DNA from: JBFLXB01 sp964570625
GTDB taxonomy: Bacteria; Nitrospirota; Nitrospiria; 2-01-FULL-66-17
Assembly (NCBI GenBank): GCA_964570625.1
Contig: CAZMYW010000029.1
Location: 1 to 64,000 of the forward strand
Length of the DNA stretch: 64,000 nucleotides
Direction of reading: 5' to 3'
In this document: positions 62,359 through 64,000 of the stretch, in pieces
Layout of the letters: each line of letters starts with the position of its first letter
Numbering within the stretch: the first letter of the stretch is position 1
Notes under the pieces: model-generated
Databases searched by the model: none
What the model saw: only the letters and a program-made list of their open reading frames with translations
Told to the model about the DNA's origin: nothing
Translations under genes and position numbers: made by a program

Positions 62359-62428
62359 GACGTGTAACCTCCTGACCAGCCGTGAGGGCCTCGGCCCGAC
62401 GGCCTACCGACGGGATTGAGTATAGATC

Positions 62429-63013
62429 CTAGGCCGTCAGGTCGTCGATGAGTTGCTGTCTGGTCTCGTCCCGAAGCGCGGTTTCAGCGCGGTACCGGGG
62501 GTGGTCCATCACAAATGCCCCGGGGGCACCACTGCGCAACGCCTCTTGGGCTTTCGCATCCAGGACGAATCGAAGGTAGTGCACGGCGCTGATCTTCTCT
62601 TCGTTGCTGTGCCCGGCTTCGAAGATCGCGTAGATCGGGGGCAGATCCCCCAGACGCAGGGACAACGAACGCCCGTTGTCGAGGCCCTTCAGTCGGTCGA
62701 GCGTCGGTTTGATCGCCGGCGGATCATTCACCTCGATGAATAGCGTCGCTGATATCTCATTTTCGTCTGGAATCAATCGGTTATATGTCTCGATCTCGTG
62801 AAATATTTCAGGTTCTCCGTAGAGGTGTTCGGTCCGCATCATCTCCTGGATCTGATGCACCACCGTGCGCCGGTTTTCGAATACTAGGGAGAGGCACTCG
62901 CCGAGGATGACGCGCCTTCGCTTCTTCAGCTCGATGACCTCGCGACGCGACTGGTCGCGAACTTGTTCGTACTCGGGCAGTGACTTGACCTCGTCTCGGC
63001 GAACCTTCAACAT
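62429..63013 (-). CDS. DUF3501 family protein
   Basis: A 194-residue protein. ATG 63013 after AAGGAG is chosen over the longer frame that overlaps the upstream gene. RRVILGECLSLVFENRRTVVHQIQEMMRTEHLYG, ETYNRLIPDENEISATLFIEV and DLPPIYAIFEAGHSNEEKISAVHYLRF are the hallmarks of DUF3501. Its function is unknown. Such genes commonly follow a rubrerythrin and a heterodisulfide reductase-like iron-sulfur protein, as here for the latter, suggesting peroxide or redox stress. Confidence 0.85.
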   Translation of the reverse strand: MLKVRRDEVKSLPEYEQVRDQSRREVIELKKRRRVILGECLSLVFENRRTVVHQIQEMMRTEHLYGEPEIFHEIETYNRLIPDENEISATLFIEVNDPPAIKPTLDRLKGLDNGRSLSLRLGDLPPIYAIFEAGHSNEEKISAVHYLRFVLDAKAQEALRSGAPGAFVMDHPRYRAETALRDETRQQLIDDLTA

Positions 63014-63023
63014 CCGGCGCTCC

Positions 63024-64000
63024 TTACACCGCGGGGAGGCCGTAGGCCCGGTTGACCAGCTCGATGGGATGGCAACTCTTTTTCCCCGTGCCTTGCTCCA
63101 GTTGCAGCCCCGACAACGGGCAGTCCGACACCAGCGTGTCGGCTTCCGCCGCGGCAACCGCACGGAACGCTTTTTGTCCGACCTGCATGGACGCTGGGAA
63201 GAACTCGGTTTTCACGCTCCACGATCCGTCGTGTCCGGTGCACCGCTCGATGACCTCGACCGTGGTGCCGGGGATCAACTGCATCAAGTCGCGGGACTTG
63301 TACCCGATGTTCTGATCGCGCAGGTGACACGGAACCTGGTAGGCGACCGTGCCGACCCGCTCCCGAAAGTCGGCCGAGAGCATCCCCTTCTGGTGCAGCG
63401 CCATCAGATACTCGCACACGTCGAAGGTGTGTTTGGCCACCAGTCGCGCGTCGTCGGTCCCCAGCAATGCGGGATATTCTTTTTTGAGCATCAAACTACA
63501 GGTCGGGATCGGAGACACGACCGCATACCCTTGATCAACCATGGCTTTGAGCGAGGCCACGTTGTCCCGCGCGTGCTCCGTCATGGCGGCAAGGTCGCCG
63601 GTGTCGAAATACGGCATCCCGCAGCAGCGCTGCTCCGGCCACGCCACGGTCACGCCGTTCTTCTCCAACACTTGAACCGTGGCGCGCCCGACGGAGGGGT
63701 AGTTGTAGTTGGTGAGGCACCCGGAAAAGAGCGCGACCTTCCGTTCACCCACCGCGCGCGTCTCGTGCTTCTGAATCCAGACCGGGAACGGCTCGGACGC
63801 CACCGGGGGCAAGATCCGGTCTCGATGGATCCCTCCCCACCGGTGCATCAGGCCCCGAAACCACGCCACGCCGGACAAGCGATTCACCAAGGGAGCGACC
63901 CAGCGCAGGGTCCGCCCGATCAAATCGGTTCTGACCAGCAGGCGATCACGCCACCGCGGCCGCTGGGTCTTCGCCCGCACGGCTTTGGCGCGCACCATCA
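63024..64000 (-). CDS. Heterodisulfide reductase/GlpC-like iron-sulfur protein, 5' end beyond window
   Basis: At least 324 residues, open to the right edge. It has two CCG-type cysteine domains: FSGCLTNYNYPSVG with WPEQRCCGMPYFDTGD, and YQVPCHLRDQN with the variant RCTGHDGSW, plus Cys in SDCPLSG. The frame may start at 63998, but family members usually begin with a two-cluster 4Fe-4S ferredoxin domain, which would lie outside. It transfers electrons to an unknown acceptor; it likely works with the DUF3501 protein 10 bp downstream. Confidence 0.85.
   Translation of the reverse strand, partial: MVRAKAVRAKTQRPRWRDRLLVRTDLIGRTLRWVAPLVNRLSGVAWFRGLMHRWGGIHRDRILPPVASEPFPVWIQKHETRAVGERKVALFSGCLTNYNYPSVGRATVQVLEKNGVTVAWPEQRCCGMPYFDTGDLAAMTEHARDNVASLKAMVDQGYAVVSPIPTCSLMLKKEYPALLGTDDARLVAKHTFDVCEYLMALHQKGMLSADFRERVGTVAYQVPCHLRDQNIGYKSRDLMQLIPGTTVEVIERCTGHDGSWSVKTEFFPASMQVGQKAFRAVAAAEADTLVSDCPLSGLQLEQGTGKKSCHPIELVNRAYGLPAV

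Overview
This 64-kb window is GC-rich bacterial chromosome, roughly 60% or more G+C by eye, packed with short-spaced and overlapping genes that lie mostly on the minus strand. Many products carry signal peptides or look like outer-membrane beta-barrels, so the host has two membranes. The gene mix includes a monoheme porin-like protein, an EncFtn-like ferritin, MMPL/LolA export, DsrEFH-like sulfur carriers, DUF3501 with a CCG iron-sulfur protein, and an alternative chemosensory system. This would fit a deep-branching lineage such as Nitrospirota or Methylomirabilota, but no marker in the window settles that. I see no rRNA, tRNA, CRISPR array, insertion sequence or prophage.

Layout. 1-10.9 kb holds exported proteins of unknown role, then an envelope block: beta-barrel protein, MMPL exporter, LolA-like protein, methyltransferase, Ig-like exported protein, monoheme outer-membrane protein and ferritin-like protein. 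10.9-14.2 kb holds a histidine phosphatase, a two-gene ABC exporter and moaC. A structured divergent region of about 450 bp separates moaC from moaD-moaE-moaA on the plus strand. A 16-bp-stem terminator follows moaA, then an NtrC-like regulator and a degenerate GGDEF protein; this plus-strand block is clearly lower in GC. 18.7-20.7 kb is a merR / MinD-like / unknown operon behind a good sigma-70 promoter.

20.7-43 kb is a purine-synthesis gene set split by chemotaxis genes. Transcription runs purB, purS, then a complete chemosensory set (DUF4388 protein, cheY, cheA, merR-like, cheW, mcp, cheW, mcp, Zn-ribbon receiver, HEAT-repeat protein, cheR, cheB, GAF protein, cheY), then purQ, purL, purF. 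PurS, PurQ and the short PurL form one enzyme, yet about 16 kb of chemosensory genes separate purS from purQ. One of the two receptors carries a periplasmic CxxCH heme motif.

43-64 kb holds a stand-alone M17 N-domain, nusB, ribH, ribBA and a TMTC-like TPR membrane protein. A NifS-like protein that lacks the PLP-binding lysine is divergent from a dsrE/dsrF/dsrH-like trio. Then come a PIG-L deacetylase, a 2Fe-2S ferredoxin, an orphan LolD-like ATPase, addA-addB, scpA-scpB, an aldehyde dehydrogenase, a DUF3501 gene and a CCG iron-sulfur gene cut by the window edge.

Best candidates for something new are the lysine-less NifS/DsrEFH pair, the chemosensory system embedded in the purine genes with its heme receptor and HEAT protein, the MoaD with residues beyond its diglycine, and the ABC ATPase with a tryptophan-repeat tail. 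All functional statements rest on reading the sequence and recalling families; no database search was made.
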